Below are positions 48,606-63,781 of a DNA stretch of 64,000 bases, in pieces. A program made the position numbers and the translations under genes. Source of the stretch: Rhabditoides inermis (lineage: Eukaryota; Nematoda; Chromadorea; Rhabditida; Rhabditidae). Each line of letters starts with the position of its first letter. The first letter of the stretch is position 1. The notes under the pieces are model-generated. The model was not told where the DNA came from, searched no databases, and was given only the letters and a program-made list of their open reading frames with translations. The stretch is taken from the NCBI GenBank assembly GCA_963966185.1, contig CAWZYM010000423.1, positions 186,001-250,000 of the forward strand, read 5' to 3'.

Positions 48606-50926
48606 GGGGAGGGAGAAAGAGAAAGAGAGAGAGAGAGAGGGAGGGAGAGAAGGGAGAGAAAAAGAGAGAGGAGGAGGAGAGAGAGAATAGTTGGCTGTAC
48701 TATGTTCTTCCACCGGGTGGTCTGTTTCCAGTTGTTATCAGGGTATTCACACACACTCCACTATCCGACTTTTTGTGTGGTCGTGTTTTTGCGCGTCTCC
48801 GCAGTTTTGTTTTTCGTGTGCAGGGCTGAAGGGCATGTGTCGAGTGGTGTGTCGAATCGAACGATTGTAGTTTTGCGCGTGTGTCTGTATGTACAGCGTA
48901 CATCGAGAGGAGGTGGGAAGCGACTTGATGTTTGACTTTGACAGTTTGATCTCGCGATGCGTAGTGTTTGATGTCAAAAAGGTGTTGATTGACTGCAAAA
49001 AATGAACGCGTTCACTGATGCAAAAGAAAGTGTTCATGTTCATTATAGATGGTCTGAAAATAGAAAGGGATGCAAATAGGCAAGAATACGTGATAATTGC
49101 CTTCTAAGGGCGTTGAATACGTGATAATTGCCTTCTAAGGGCGTTGATTGACTCTGAAAAAATGGCCTCGAGAATCGTGGCGCGGAGAAAGGAGAGGTTA
49201 TGAAATGAGGGATGAGGAGTAGGGACGGTACGGGATTGGGAATGAGAATTGAGAGATGAAAGACGGAAAGGGAATGGCTATCCCATCGTGTTCAGGAAGG
49301 ACGCGGTCGACTCGTGCGGCGGCCTGTCGCACTTTGGCCAGTTCCTGGCTGAGGACTACTTTATCGGACTCGCACTCACCAACAAGTGCGTTATCAAAAT
49401 CAAAAATTTATCCACAATCATGAACATAATGTACAAAACACACGTGAGGTCTTAGTGAGAGCGCTGGAAGTGGGTTACGGACTGGGCAGTGTTGCGTTTG
49501 ATTATTCTGTCCTTGTTACCTTGGTAGTAGTTTAGTGGTAGATTTGGTGGGTCGAGTGCGGTATTAATTAGCGCAACTTTCTTTGTGTTTGATTGATTTG
49601 TGAGACATTTCGTAGGTGTACTGTGTATTGGGAAACAAGTCTAACACTTTAATGTAATGTGGATTGTGCAATGTGCCTTGAAACCTGCAAAAGCCACGTG
49701 TGTAATTGTTCACCAGATTTAATTAATAATTCAATTAATTAAAAAAGATTTGCTAACAACTGCCGTGTGCAGGGGCTGGAAGTCTGCGATCTCCTCCCTG
49801 CCCGCCCTGCAGAACTCTGCCCGCGTCACGCCCCTCTCCTTCCACAACAGACTGTGCAGATGGATCAAGCTGAGGGTGGCTATGCTGCCCCATACCATTG
49901 TGCTGGAGCCACTGCAGGTATGAGGAGAGGGAGAGAGGAGAGAGGAGAGGAGATTGAGGGGGGGGGGAGAGAGAATCTGATATTGTAGGACTGTTTTGTG
50001 AACGCGCTGATGACTGCGGTGTGTGTGCGTCGGCTGTTTGGGTGGTGAGTGACTTTTATTAGAAATATTACCAGTTTTTCGATACTAGATCACTAAAGAC
50101 AATTGTGGATGACTTGTCATGTTCTTCAGGTATAGGTGGGCATTCTTCTCTTTCAGGTACATGTGCGCCTACCTGCCTCTTCATCTGGGCGCGTGGCTGG
50201 CGTGCGACTGGGTGCTGCTCAATGTGCTGCAGGTAGGGGGAGGGGGGAGGGGCATTGAGACAAGGATGGATAGGTGGATGAATGTTGTGTGGTTGTGGTT
50301 CGCCTGACGACTCATTGATTTGTGGCACTAGTGGTCTGTTATAGTGGTGGGGTGAAGCGTATCAATTGTTGGTGTGTTTATGGTTGTGGGTACTTGCTGG
50401 CACTAGAGACTAGAGTGACTATGACAGACAGGCAGAAAATGTTAGTGTTTGATATGTATGTTGACGGATGATCGATGCATGTACCATGTAGAATATTGAA
50501 TTGATGAGTGTTTTCGTTGTGTATTCACATGGTATTGTGTTGTTAATTGTTTGCAATGTCTGAGTAAAAGCATAGATTTTGTAGAAAAGTATAAATTATT
50601 GAAGTATGTTATGCCGAGTTCCGAGTATTGTACACGAATTATCTCGCCATAATTTTCCTATGATTATATGTATGGCGAAACATATTGTTGAACAGACGAT
50701 TTCGGAACGATTATGTAGCGATTTTGGATAAATGATTGATTGATTTCAGAACGGCCCTCTTCCCTTCTCGTTCCCGCGCTTTGTGCGTCTATGGTTGTGT
50801 CGCGAGGCGATGGCCCTGCCGACCTTCCTCCGCGCCCTTCTGCAACCGGACATTGAGTGGAGACGGGGCGCGTACCGACTCGACTGGGGAGGCACCATCC
50901 GACCCGTCGGCAAGAGGGTCGAATAG
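45607..50926 (+). CDS. UGCG: Ceramide glucosyltransferase (UDP-glucose:ceramide, GT21)
   Basis: The exons are 45607-45698, 45992-46133, 46300-46408, 46551-46678, 48159-48245, 48454-48542, 49296-49385, 49773-49917, 49989-50044, 50157-50232 and 50750-50926 (396 residues; human 394; all phases agree). The enzyme makes glucosylceramide from ceramide and UDP-glucose on the cytosolic face of the Golgi. An N-terminal hydrophobic anchor ([20 protein letters not shown]) is followed by the D1 segment (LHERSDPA), D2 (LISDSGI, Asp144), D3 (LAEDYF, Asp236) and the (Q/R)XXRW motif as RLCRW. Asp144 and Asp236 fall at the same residue numbers as in human UGCG. The [12 protein letters not shown] and GLNPKINN blocks also match. 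The C-terminal hydrophobic membrane region is present. Introns hold several tandem repeats. FXN follows on the same strand. Confidence 0.96.
46690..48090. repeat. Degenerate intronic minisatellite in the long UGCG intron
   Basis: At least nine diverged copies of a unit built from TTGTCTAGTAGATGCGTTGCGTATTG-like and TTTTCTACGAA-like pieces occur, with cores near 46795, 47015, 47180, 47285, 47390, 47525, 47630, 47815 and 48000. Spacing is irregular (about 90-220 bases). It fills most of the largest UGCG intron. Confidence 0.65.
48543..48692. repeat. GA-rich microsatellite starting at a UGCG splice donor
   Basis: The donor of exon 48454-48542 reads GTGAGAGAGGG and runs straight into ~150 bases of GA/GGA repeats. 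Confidence 0.9.
49084..49145. repeat. Exact 31-bp tandem duplication
   Basis: Two adjacent identical 31-base copies beginning GAATACGTGATAATTGCC, in a UGCG intron. Confidence 0.95.
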
Positions 50927-51452
50927 GCAGGGGAGAAGGGGGGGATAGTACTTACTAGCGTCTTTGTAGCAGTAGATGTGGTGTGTGTGTGTGTTGGGTG
51001 AGAGAAGCGTGCTTTATGTGATAGAGTGCCTTGGAGAGTGAGGTGACACGCGGGTTACGGTAGTTTTTTGTTCTGTCTCGATTGTTCTCTCATCAGTTCT
51101 GTTGTGTTTCCGCCGATATCAGTGTGACCGTACTTGACACATTCTCTCGTCTCATCATCAGTTTGGCTGCTCTTCGCTTGATTTGACTTGGCACAAAGTG
51201 ATATGATTATTGTGTGATATGATTATGTGGTGTTCTTCTATGCTCGATTTGTTCCGAATGTCTGTGTGTGTGTGCGAATGCTTTACTTGCTCCAAGAGAT
51301 GTGTAATATATATGATATGGCAAGAAATATGCGATAAAGAGTTCTATCACTTGTATGTATTTATTGAATAATTGAATGGAGATTATCAGTTTGTGTCTGT
51401 GCGGATATCTTGGGAAAATTAGTAGGTGCATATGCAATTGAGGTATCAGATG
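50927..51452. promoter_or_regulatory. UGCG-FXN intergenic region
   Basis: 526 bases hold the UGCG 3' end and the FXN upstream region. A short (GT)n lies near 50980. AT-rich patches such as AATATATATGATATGG occur near 51305. No gene and no certain promoter element are seen. Confidence 0.5.
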
Positions 51453-53591
<2,139 letters not shown>

Positions 53592-54009
53592 TGAGTGACG
53601 TCACAAATCAAATCAAATATTCATACAGAATCGCATTGTCATGTACATGCATGAGAGGTGTTCGACTAGCGCTGGGAGAGTAGATCAGTGACGTCACAGG
53701 ATTATTGTAACCGATTGATGTAACATATATTGTTCTCAAGTGTTTATGAGAGCCGAGAGAGAGATTTTGAATTTTTAGTTTAGATTAGCTAGTCTGTGGT
53801 GTTGATTTGCCTTGCTGATACGGTGTCTGCATGTATAAACGCATTCTGGATGAAAAGCAACGGGAGGTGTGTGAATATGCTTGGTGTACAATGGTCACGA
53901 CTGTCCATGACATATCTCTGAGATGCTTTCCATGTATCACTTATCCCCCTTCCTATCTTCGCATGCTTTATCCCCCCTGCAACGGTCTTCGTGTTGATGA
54001 GAGAGCAGA

Positions 54010-54045
<36 letters not shown>

Positions 54046-54149
54046 GCCGATCCGAAAATGTCTCGGCCATATCATCTTATTGGATGATTATCAGTGCGGC
54101 GGCTAGTCTGATATAGATGCGCTCGCGCGCTACTGCAACGCCCCACCTG

Positions 54150-54190
<41 letters not shown>

Positions 54191-54411
54191 CAGGTATGGC
54201 AGGGAGAGAGAGAGAAGACCGGGGCCGTCGATCGATCCCCCGGTCTCTCTCCCCTTCCCCCCTCTCTCGCTTCCACTCTGATGAAGGCAGCTGGGCTCCG
54301 TCGTCTTTCGTCTTCTTCTTTTCCCACATAATTCACATGCCCGTTCATCTCATCAGATGTCGTCATAATTCCGCCATGCACTGTGTGCGTGTGTTTTTTC
54401 TAGCTTGGTTT

Positions 54412-54502
<91 letters not shown>

Positions 54503-55295
54503 TCTATTCAGCGGGAGTATAATCAGTGTAAGGCAAAGGGCGCCTGTACTTGCATGACTTGTAGATGATGGAGAAGAGATGGTGAGTGAGTGAGTGAGTG
54601 AGTGTGGTGAGAGGAGAGACGCATAGTGAGAGGAGACAGTGAGAGAGGGAGTGAGAGGGAGGGTGCAGACGGCGATAGAGCTCGGGGGAAGGGAGGAGAG
54701 TGCAAAGTTCGCAGCGACTAGCGAGAGAGAGAGAGCGAGGCGAGCCCCTTGCATACGTCATTTGCAGTGAGAGAGAGAGAGAGAGAGTGGAGAGTGGGGC
54801 TTCCTACTCTCATCCTCCCGCCACTTTTATCAATTATCATCATGTGAGAGGAGATTAGAATGAATATCATGTCTGTATGTGTATGTGTGTGTGTGTTTTG
54901 TAATCTTTCCGATTCGCTGGCAGCGTAGGCAGCGGCGCGAATTGTAATTGCCCGATTTTGGCGAGTGCGTATGTATGTGTGTTCTGGGCTATGGTATTCT
55001 ATTCTGGTATTCTGGTATCGAGTGTTCGATTCGCACATGGTCTTCACACAGTTTATGGTTTTTGATTGCGCCGTTTTTTTGTGTGCGCGTGTGTATCCAG
55101 TTTCGTTGAGCGAAGATTGCAGTTTTTGTGTGTGATTTGTAATTATGCCGTGTTTCAGTGCTTTGTGAATTTGGCTGTGAATCGTTACTCGGAGAGCAGA
55201 GTTCTGTGATGGGGTGTTGAATAGAGGGATAGGCGACAAGACTAGGCAGAATAAGAAGAGAGGACGAGAGGAGGGAGCAGACCAGACGGTGCAGC
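53592..55295. other. FXN to phosphatase intergenic region with several microsatellites
   Basis: No gene is recognised. It carries (GA)n at 54008-54042, (CT)n at 54151-54187, an uninterrupted (CT)n of about 90 bases at 54412-54499, a GAGT/GTGA repeat at 54580-54602 and (GA)n at 54769-54788. It presumably includes the FXN 3' untranslated region and the promoter of the next gene. Confidence 0.6.
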
Positions 55296-57182
55296 ATGTA
55301 CAACACACCTGCATTGCCGTCCGTTCGGTGAGTTATTATGTATTTATGGAATTATTGATTGATTAGTGTTAGTGACCCCCTCCGCAGAGACCCCGTCTTG
55401 AGTTGGGGGCTTTACCTCTCACCTTTATTGATTGATTGACTTTTTATAATGCGAACGGCATAATGCATAGATCATGTTTGAGCAGCTGTTGCTCTTTTCC
55501 GTGTAATTTGTTGTCGCGTGGTTGCGAATTTTTGGAAATTGTATGCACGTGGAAATGTGAAAGTACGCTGCAACATTTAATAAATCTATCTGACGAAGTA
55601 ATTGCGTTTGGTTCGCAAAGGAATGTAATGTGCGAAACCTTCCACAAGGAAGTGAGGGAGAGAGAGAAGGGGGGAGAGAGAGAGAGGGAGAGAATGAGAG
55701 TGTGTAGTATGATCAGGCCCGGACCATGCCGTGTTGCAGTCTGTCGCAGTACTTCTACAATGTGTCGGGGGAGGAGGCGGAGCGCCTTCTGCGGCTTTAC
55801 GGCAGCGAGGCCGACTTCCTGGCGCGGCCGAGCGGCAGCGGCAGCGGCTACTCGATCAGCATACTGTCAGTACTTCTTCATTATCGGAAGTCTATTCATT
55901 AAATAATGTTCTCTTTCGCTGTTTTCCCTTATCTCAGTGATGATTGGTTTAGTTTTCTTCGATCATGTTTAATATAAGGGACGATACATGCATGGAATGG
56001 AATGTTTTACTTTCGTATTCAATGAGCATGGTTTGCGGACTGGAATGGGAGAAATCGTCTAGAAAAATGTTGCACTTTCTACTTTTTGCACCCTGTAGTT
56101 GGGCGAGACGTGTCAGCTTACTTTGTCATCTTTCGGTTGCAGTGTCGAAGTAGCCTTTTTGTGATGATGGGGTGATATACACGAATAATGTAATAGTGCA
56201 CGTATACGTACGATAGGTTTCACCGGTTGGTCATATTGTACGTGGTGTGATGTCCACTGGAAGCAGTTCCCTGTAGAAACCACCCCACATATAGTTCTAT
56301 GCACGCAATAAGTTGCGCGCAGTGGGGTGGATCAGAGAAAGACAGAGAGCCAACTCGCGGCAATAGCGCGCAAAACAAGAGAGGCAGACGGTTATGGCAC
56401 CGTATTTCGAACTGCAAACGAGGTAGATCGAAAACTATCGCTCTGACGCAAAATATATGAAATCTGTTTAACGTGCTTACACTCATTTTCGCCAGCTATT
56501 CGTTTCCGAGGGTACTCCATATCGGTACACAGTACCGTTTTCAGTCTTGGCGGGATCGATTAAGAATATCGACACTATTGCAATATTTATCATTTTAATA
56601 TGATATTCATATTTTTACAATACTTGATATTGATAAATATATTAATCTTCTCAGTCGCTGCGGCGGTTCGATCACTCATCTGAAGCTGCGACAGGAGGGC
56701 GGCCAGGTGGACCTCTGTGGCGGAGAGCGCTTCGCCAGCCTACACGAGCTGGTGGGTATCGATTGATTGTATTGATTGATTGATTGATTGATATTGATTG
56801 ATTCATTCATTCATTCATTCATTCATTCATTCATTCATTCATTAGGGGCGGCGCGCCAGCGCCGCCCGTTTGTTATGATCTGTGGCGCGCGCAGCGCGCC
56901 ATTATACTTTTCCCTTTTATTTTATACTATTCCTCATTGATTGATTGTGCTAGGCTATTGTTTGTCGAACTGATCACTGCACTGTTTATCAGATTAGATT
57001 AGGAGGATAATCGGCAAGGACAGTGGAAATGTGGCGTGGTTGTGGAGAAGTCATGTGCTTTTATGTGTGTGATCTGTTTGTGAATAATCGAGACGATAGT
57101 CAACGGGCAATGATTGGAATGTCCCGAATTCCAATCTTTGGGTCGCCAGTGTTGCATGTGATGCAGAAAAGGGCGAGTGAGA

Positions 57183-57221
<39 letters not shown>

Positions 57222-58563
57222 GTGAGTGAGTGAGTGAGTGAGTGAGTGAGTGAGTGAGTGAGTGAGTGAGTGAGTGAGGGAGTGAGAGGGAGAGAGAGAG
57301 GGTAGACGAGAAAGAGAGAGGAGGAATTCGCGTGGACGCGTATAGTGCATGTGACCGTTGCACTCTTGCGTTGTATCCCGTCTTCGATTGATTCCCCCTA
57401 TCCCCTATCGGGTTACGCCGAGAGTGCGAGCATGTGGGGTGGGAGAGAGAGAGAGAGAGAGAGAGATAACTAGTGTGTTGTGTGTTCCGGAAGAGTGACG
57501 TGATGTCTCTGGAAGATCGAATCCAGTTGGGAAGACTTGCACAGATGGAGTGTGCACAACACGCTGTGCGCTGGACTATGAAGAGAGAACTTTCAATGAT
57601 GGTTACATGGTGCATCCTAGTAGACTATCCACGACGCCTCTCTCTCACACACTCATTCTCTCTCTCTCTCTCTCTCACTCTCTCTCTCTCTTTCTCCCCC
57701 TACCTCCCTCTCTTGCAGGTCCTCCACCACATGTCTCACCCGGGCGCCATTAACAGCAAGGACGGCGACTCGATACATTTGCGGTGGGTTCAGGCAGCGT
57801 GGTTATCGATTATCGATTAGTTACTTTTTATCGATGGGTGTGTGTGTGTGTGGTTCGTTCTGTATGAAATATTGTTCATGTTCGGTATGAAATATGTATG
57901 TATCTACAATCTTCAATGTCTTCAAACGTATAGAGAAGTTTGAAGATTTCTACGCTTTGTTCGGTATGAAATATGTTTCCCATTGTTGTGACTTGTTGTA
58001 ATGGTCACTTTTTTCAATACGTTCTCTCTCTCTAACTGTAATATGGAAGTATTCGCTTTCCAGCCGCCCGCTGTTTGTGCCGCTGTGCGAGCCGGCAGCG
58101 GCCGAGGCGAGAGCACCACTGGCGGAGAGGTGGGTGGGGGAGGAGGGAGGGGAGAGAGGGGGGAGAGAGGGAGGGAGGGAGAGGAGGGAGGGGAGAGAGG
58201 AGGGAGGGGAGAGAGGGGGGAGAGGGAGGGAGAGAGAGGGGGAGAGGAGGGAGGGGGAGGGAGGGAGAGAGAGAGAGAGAGGATGAGAGAGAGGATGGGA
58301 GAGGGGGGGGGGGAGAAAAAGAGGTGGAGGAGAGGAGGAGGGAGGGAAAGAGAGAGAGGTTGAGAGAGGAGGGGAGAGAGAGGGGTGGAGGAGAGGAGGG
58401 AGGGATGGAAAGAGAGAGAGGATGAGAGAGGAGGGGAAAGAGAGGGGTGGAGAAGAGGAGGGAGGGAGGGGAGAGAGAAAGAGGGAGAGAGAGGGAGGAA
58501 GAGATGTAGAGGTAGCTAGGATGAGAGACAGAGAGAATCAGGGGGAGAGAGGAAGAGGGAGAA

Positions 58564-58610
<47 letters not shown>

Positions 58611-61600
58611 CCCCGTCCCTTCCAGATGGTTCCACGCGAACGTGTCTGGCATGGACGCGGTGCGCATCCTGGCCGCCCACAAGCACTGGACCTACCTGGT
58701 CAGGTGAGTATCGATTGGTTTTATTGATTTATTGATTGTTACGCCTTGTGTTGTCTCGTCAAATGTTCAATTTTTGAAATTCACTTTGTGATCGACAATG
58801 AACAATGCAATTTTCATGTTTTGAGAGTGGGTCATAGCGATGCGGGTTTTGTTCGTTGCAATGCGTTTTTTTTTGTTTTGGAAAAAAAATCGGATCTATC
58901 TATTTGTTAGCATTTATCTATCCGCCGCTCCAATGGGCTGTCCAAACATTTCTCGAACAATTATTTTATGTGGTGGTAAATCGCGTCGGAGAACAGCATT
59001 GATCTCACAGAAACGAGTGTGTAGGTGAAACATAAACTTTCGTTGTTGTCTGATGAGATGGTTCACATAACATATGACCTCATTCTTTGGTCGAAAATGA
59101 AATAGTGACTTCATTTTAGCCTTTATTCCTACAGTATCCCTAAGATACTCCTACAGTATCCCTGTGATACTCTTACCGTATTCCTACGATACTCTCGGTA
59201 TCCCTACGATACCGTATCACTTTTGTATACTTACAGTATCCCTTCGGTTTTCTTACAGTATTCCTACAGTACTCTTACCGTATGCTTGCAGGGAGTCTCG
59301 TCAGCCGGGTCGGTACGCGATCAGTGTGAAGACGGACGAGGACAAGATCAAGCACATCGCCATCGAGAGGAACGAGGCGGTGCGTGGTTGTTTGTTTGTT
59401 TGTTTGCCTGTTTTTTTTTTGTGTTGGCGGCTCCTGTGATGTTATGATATCCTCCAATAACATTCTTTATTCCACGTTCAGTAATCTGTGTGCATGTTCG
59501 GTCGTATGTATAGACATTTTGGTAGTTATGTTCCAATTCCAATCGTCGTATCTGACCATACATAACGTTACTTGAAAAACGCTTCAACTTTTCTTTTTTT
59601 TTTCGAGAAACAAGAAGACCTGAAGTCATCATTTGTACATTAGTTTTCGTACGCCGCTCGGCGGCCGTGTCAAGCGGACCCGGCCGCCGACCAACGACAT
59701 TACTTTCTATACGAGAAAATGCGCTACAAGTTTCACATTACATTTTATACGCGGTCGAAATATCCGAATTACTTTTTGTACGTAATCCTCACAATTTTAC
59801 GCTTCTTCAAAGTACCGTTATGTATGTATCTGACTCTGTCTCTGAAGTCGTCTATGTACTTATTTGGTCTTATTGTATAGACTGTTTCATGTGTTGCCGT
59901 CGTTGTAGTCTTCTATGTAAATGTTTGGTTGTATTCTATAGCCAGGTGAATAATAGACATCTTACCCCATCTTCATTTCAGTCCTCGATGTACGTGTTTG
60001 GTCTCATTGTATATACTCACATATTCCCCTCTGATTTCAGTCGTCGATGTACTGTGTGTGCGAGGGCGAGGAGTTCCGTTCGGTGTCGGAGCTGCTGGCT
60101 CACTACAAGAACAACCCCATGGTCGAGCAGCACACTCACCATGTCGTGCACCTGCAGCACGTGAGTGGGGGGCTGTCTGTCTGTATGTCTGTCTGTCTGT
60201 CTGTCTCTCTCTCTCAGGTTGATGAGTTGTGGGTGGAAAGCTATGAGGGAGTTGGAAGAAGAGGACTTTGCTTTTAACTGTATTCTTTATCTCTATTTCT
60301 CTCAGAAAGTAGAGTTGTGGGTGGATAAAGAGAGAGAAAGGGGAAAAGAGAGAGAGTGGAGAGAGGGAGATGACTGAAGGTATGCTTGCAGATGCACCCA
60401 TCGACAGAGGTTCCAGCGGACGCGATCGACGCGCGCGTGAGTCTGCTGCAGCTCACCGACCCGCTCACCAACAAGACGGGCTACCAGGACGAGTTCGAGG
60501 TGAGCGCGACTGAAAGCGAGACAACACACCCGTCCCGTGTAAGTGTGGTGTCCAACGGAACGGGTACTCCAAGACGGACTATGCGGACTCGGACACCTAT
60601 GTCTGCTTGTACACACACAGGCAGGCAGGACAGTGTCCTGCGTTCCGACTAGTTTTTTTTTTTGAAGAGACTGGACCTGTAGGTTTGGTCATGGTAAATT
60701 CAAGTTTCCGATTCTCGTGATTTGCATGTTATTCCCGCGAGCTGACTCTACATCGAGCTCTCACCTAGTCTATAAGGAATGGATGATGATTGGGATTATG
60801 GATAGGGTGCATCAAGTTGTGTATACAATTGTTGTGTATGTGTGAGTGGGTTGTTTTCGCGCAAGTGGTGTTGCTTATATTCTTCCGAGAAGCCTCTTGC
60901 GATTAGTTTGTCTCCATTTTTGTCATACCTGTTGAAAAGGCGGACCGTATCGTATCATGTATAACAACATTGTTCGCATTTTCTGTTAGGAACCGAACTT
61001 CATTGCATTTCTGAAACGTAAATATACTGTATTAATATGATATACATTTTCTATATGTTTTTATATAATATATACATTATTATCATTGTTCGTATCGCAG
61101 CGCATCCAGAAGGCGGACAAGAGTCTGTTCAGTCGGAAGGACGGCAAGCGGGACGAGAACAAGGACAAGAACCGATACAGGGTGGGTGGGGCTGGAGGGG
61201 GCTTCGTGGGTGGTCTCGAGTATGCAAATTTGGTAGGGGTGGGTGTCTTATGTATGTTTGATTTGTTGAGAGATGACGTTATACGTTACTAGTGTAGATA
61301 ATCCGTGAGTAACTTGTTTCTGTTTTGCTGTTTAGCAGGCAGGAGAAGAAGAGGGAGAGAGAGAGAGTATTGGTAGTTGTTGAGTGATCGTGTGAGTCTG
61401 ATATGAATGATCATTTCTTTCGTTATTTGCAGAACATTGTTCCGTACGACCACACTCGCGTCGTGCTCAAGGAGGTCGGCAACAACGAGACGGACTATAT
61501 TAATGCCAACTATATCAACGTGTGTCTTTGCAGTGTTCTTCCTTTTGTTGTGTTTGTGTAATTTTGTTGAACATCAATCTCTTCTATTAGTGATTCTAGA

Positions 61601-61925
61601 CCTCGTTACTTTTATCAGGTTGATGAAACGTGTGTTGGGTGGATCAACTGGGTATAGTTATTTCCACATTACTACTCGAGTCTCTATTAACGCCGAATTC
61701 TGTAACAAAAAAAGAAGACGGAATCTATCCTCGTAGTCGAAAAAATCAAAGGCGTTTCATCGACTCACACCAGAACTCTCTCTTTCTGATTCATATTGCC
61801 TTTGATCTCCTCAGACTTGGACTTGATTCAACCGTCGTCCATTTGCAGATCGAGCGTGGCGCGCCGCTGTACCTGCTCTGCCCCCGCTCCTACATCTCCA
61901 CCCAGGGATGCCTGCCGCACACGGT

Positions 61926-61970
<45 letters not shown>

Positions 61971-63405
61971 CGTCTCTATTTATCTTCTCTGTCTTTCTCC
62001 CTCTCCCTCTCTTTCTCTTCTATTTTTCTCTCTTTCTGTTTTTTTTCCTTCTTTTTGTTTCTGTTTCCTCTCTCTCTCTTTCTCTATTCATGCGTTTTTT
62101 TTATTAATTACTGAACTGTTTAGGCAGGTAACAATGACTATATAAAGATTTCTTGCTGCTATAGGTGCTCGACTTTTGGCGGATGGTGTGGCAGGAGGGC
62201 TCGCGGGTGATTGTGATGACGACCAATGAGAAGGAGAGGGAGAAGGTGAGTGGAGAGAGAGGGGGAGAGGAGATATAGAGATAGAGAGAGAGGGAGAGAG
62301 AGGGGGAGAGAGAGAGAGACTCTGCCATTTCAGGTGAAGTGCCACCGGTACTGGCCCTGCAATGGCGAGCCGCCGCTCCGCATAGGCCCCTTTTGCGTGG
62401 AGAAGACTGAGGTACGGTAAGGGAGGGGGCGATTGATTTGCAGATGGACACTGTTTTTATTGTGGTATTGTGGACAGCACTCAACACTGATCGACTGGTG
62501 AAACGTATTCAATCTGTATTATGCGCTGGTTTCTAGGAAGCCGTGCACGACTCGTACATTACGCGGACGCTGGTGTTGAGCAGAGAGGGAGGTGGGTGGG
62601 GAGGGAGAGGGGAGAGGAAGAGGGAGAGGGAGAGGGAGAGGGGGAGAGAGAAAGAGGAAGAGGGAGAGGGAGAGGGAGAGGGAGAGGGAGAGGGAGAGGG
62701 AGAGGGAGAGGGAGAGGGAGAGGGAGAGGGAGAGGAAGAGGAAGAGGAAGAGGAAGAGGAAGAGGAAGAGGAAGAGGAAGAGGAAGAGGAAGAGGAAGAG
62801 GAAGAGGAAGAGGAAGAGGAAGAGAGAGGGAGAGAGAGAGAGAAAGAGAAAGAAAGAGGGTGAGGGAGAGGGAAGAGAGAGGGGGACATAGAGAGGGTGA
62901 GGGAGTGAGAGAGAGTTGAGAGAGAGAGGGAGGAGAGAGAAAAGGAGAGATAGAGAGAGCACCTGATTCCTTCGCAGAACCGCCTCGCTCTCTCGCGCAC
63001 CTCCAGTTCACTGGCTGGCCCGACCACGACTGCCCCGAACACCCCGATGCTGTGTTGAAGTGGGTCCCGATTATTGATTTATTGTTTTTTTTAAGTTTAT
63101 ACCGCTATTGCAATTGATAGATATTGTCAGTGTGGATTGTATGTAGTTGTTGAGATTGCATGATTGCTGAGTGACTTTTTTTTAAATTATAAAATCATTA
63201 TTATGATCGAGATGTTGTGTTAGTTATTACAGGTCGAGAACACACACGTATGATTGTTGGTGGAGCGTGTGCTCATTTCTACAGTAATAGTGATACGTAT
63301 TGTTTGCATATCATTAATTTTGTATTTGTTTCAGATTCCTCGAGGCTGCGGACGACGCTGCGGATATGGCGCCAGAAGACCAGGGACCGGTCGTCGTGCA
63401 CTGCA

Positions 63406-63460
<55 letters not shown>

Positions 63461-63738
63461 GGAGGGATGAAGAGGTTGGAGGGTTGTAGAGAGAGAGGGA
63501 GAGGAAGTGTGTGTGAGAGAGAAAGAGAGGGAGGGAGGGAGGGAGGAAATAGAGAGGGCTGGGAGAGAGTAAGGAGGGAGAAAAGAAAGAGGGAGAGAGA
63601 GAGGAAGGAGGGAAAGATGGAGAGGGAGAGAATGAGAGAGAGGAGAGAGAAAGAGGAAGGAGGTAGGGATGAAGAGGGAGAGAATGAGAGAGAGAGGAGA
63701 GAGAGAGAGAAATGAGGGAGGGATGGAGAGTTAGGAGG

Positions 63739-63781
<43 letters not shown>

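Noticed and set aside
55726..55906. Phosphatase start at ATG 55726
   Set aside because: TGTTGCAG at 55732-55739 is a good acceptor, and joining to the exon 55296-55327 keeps phase; the ATG lies in the intron.
58001..58682. Long frames on both strands across the purine tract
   Set aside because: Low-complexity translation of an intronic GA repeat lying between two firm phosphatase exons.
62519..63042. Ser/Leu/Pro-rich minus frames and Arg/Gly/Glu plus frames
   Set aside because: Hexanucleotide repeat artefacts; the real exons here (62537-62591, 62978-63059) are on + in another reading.
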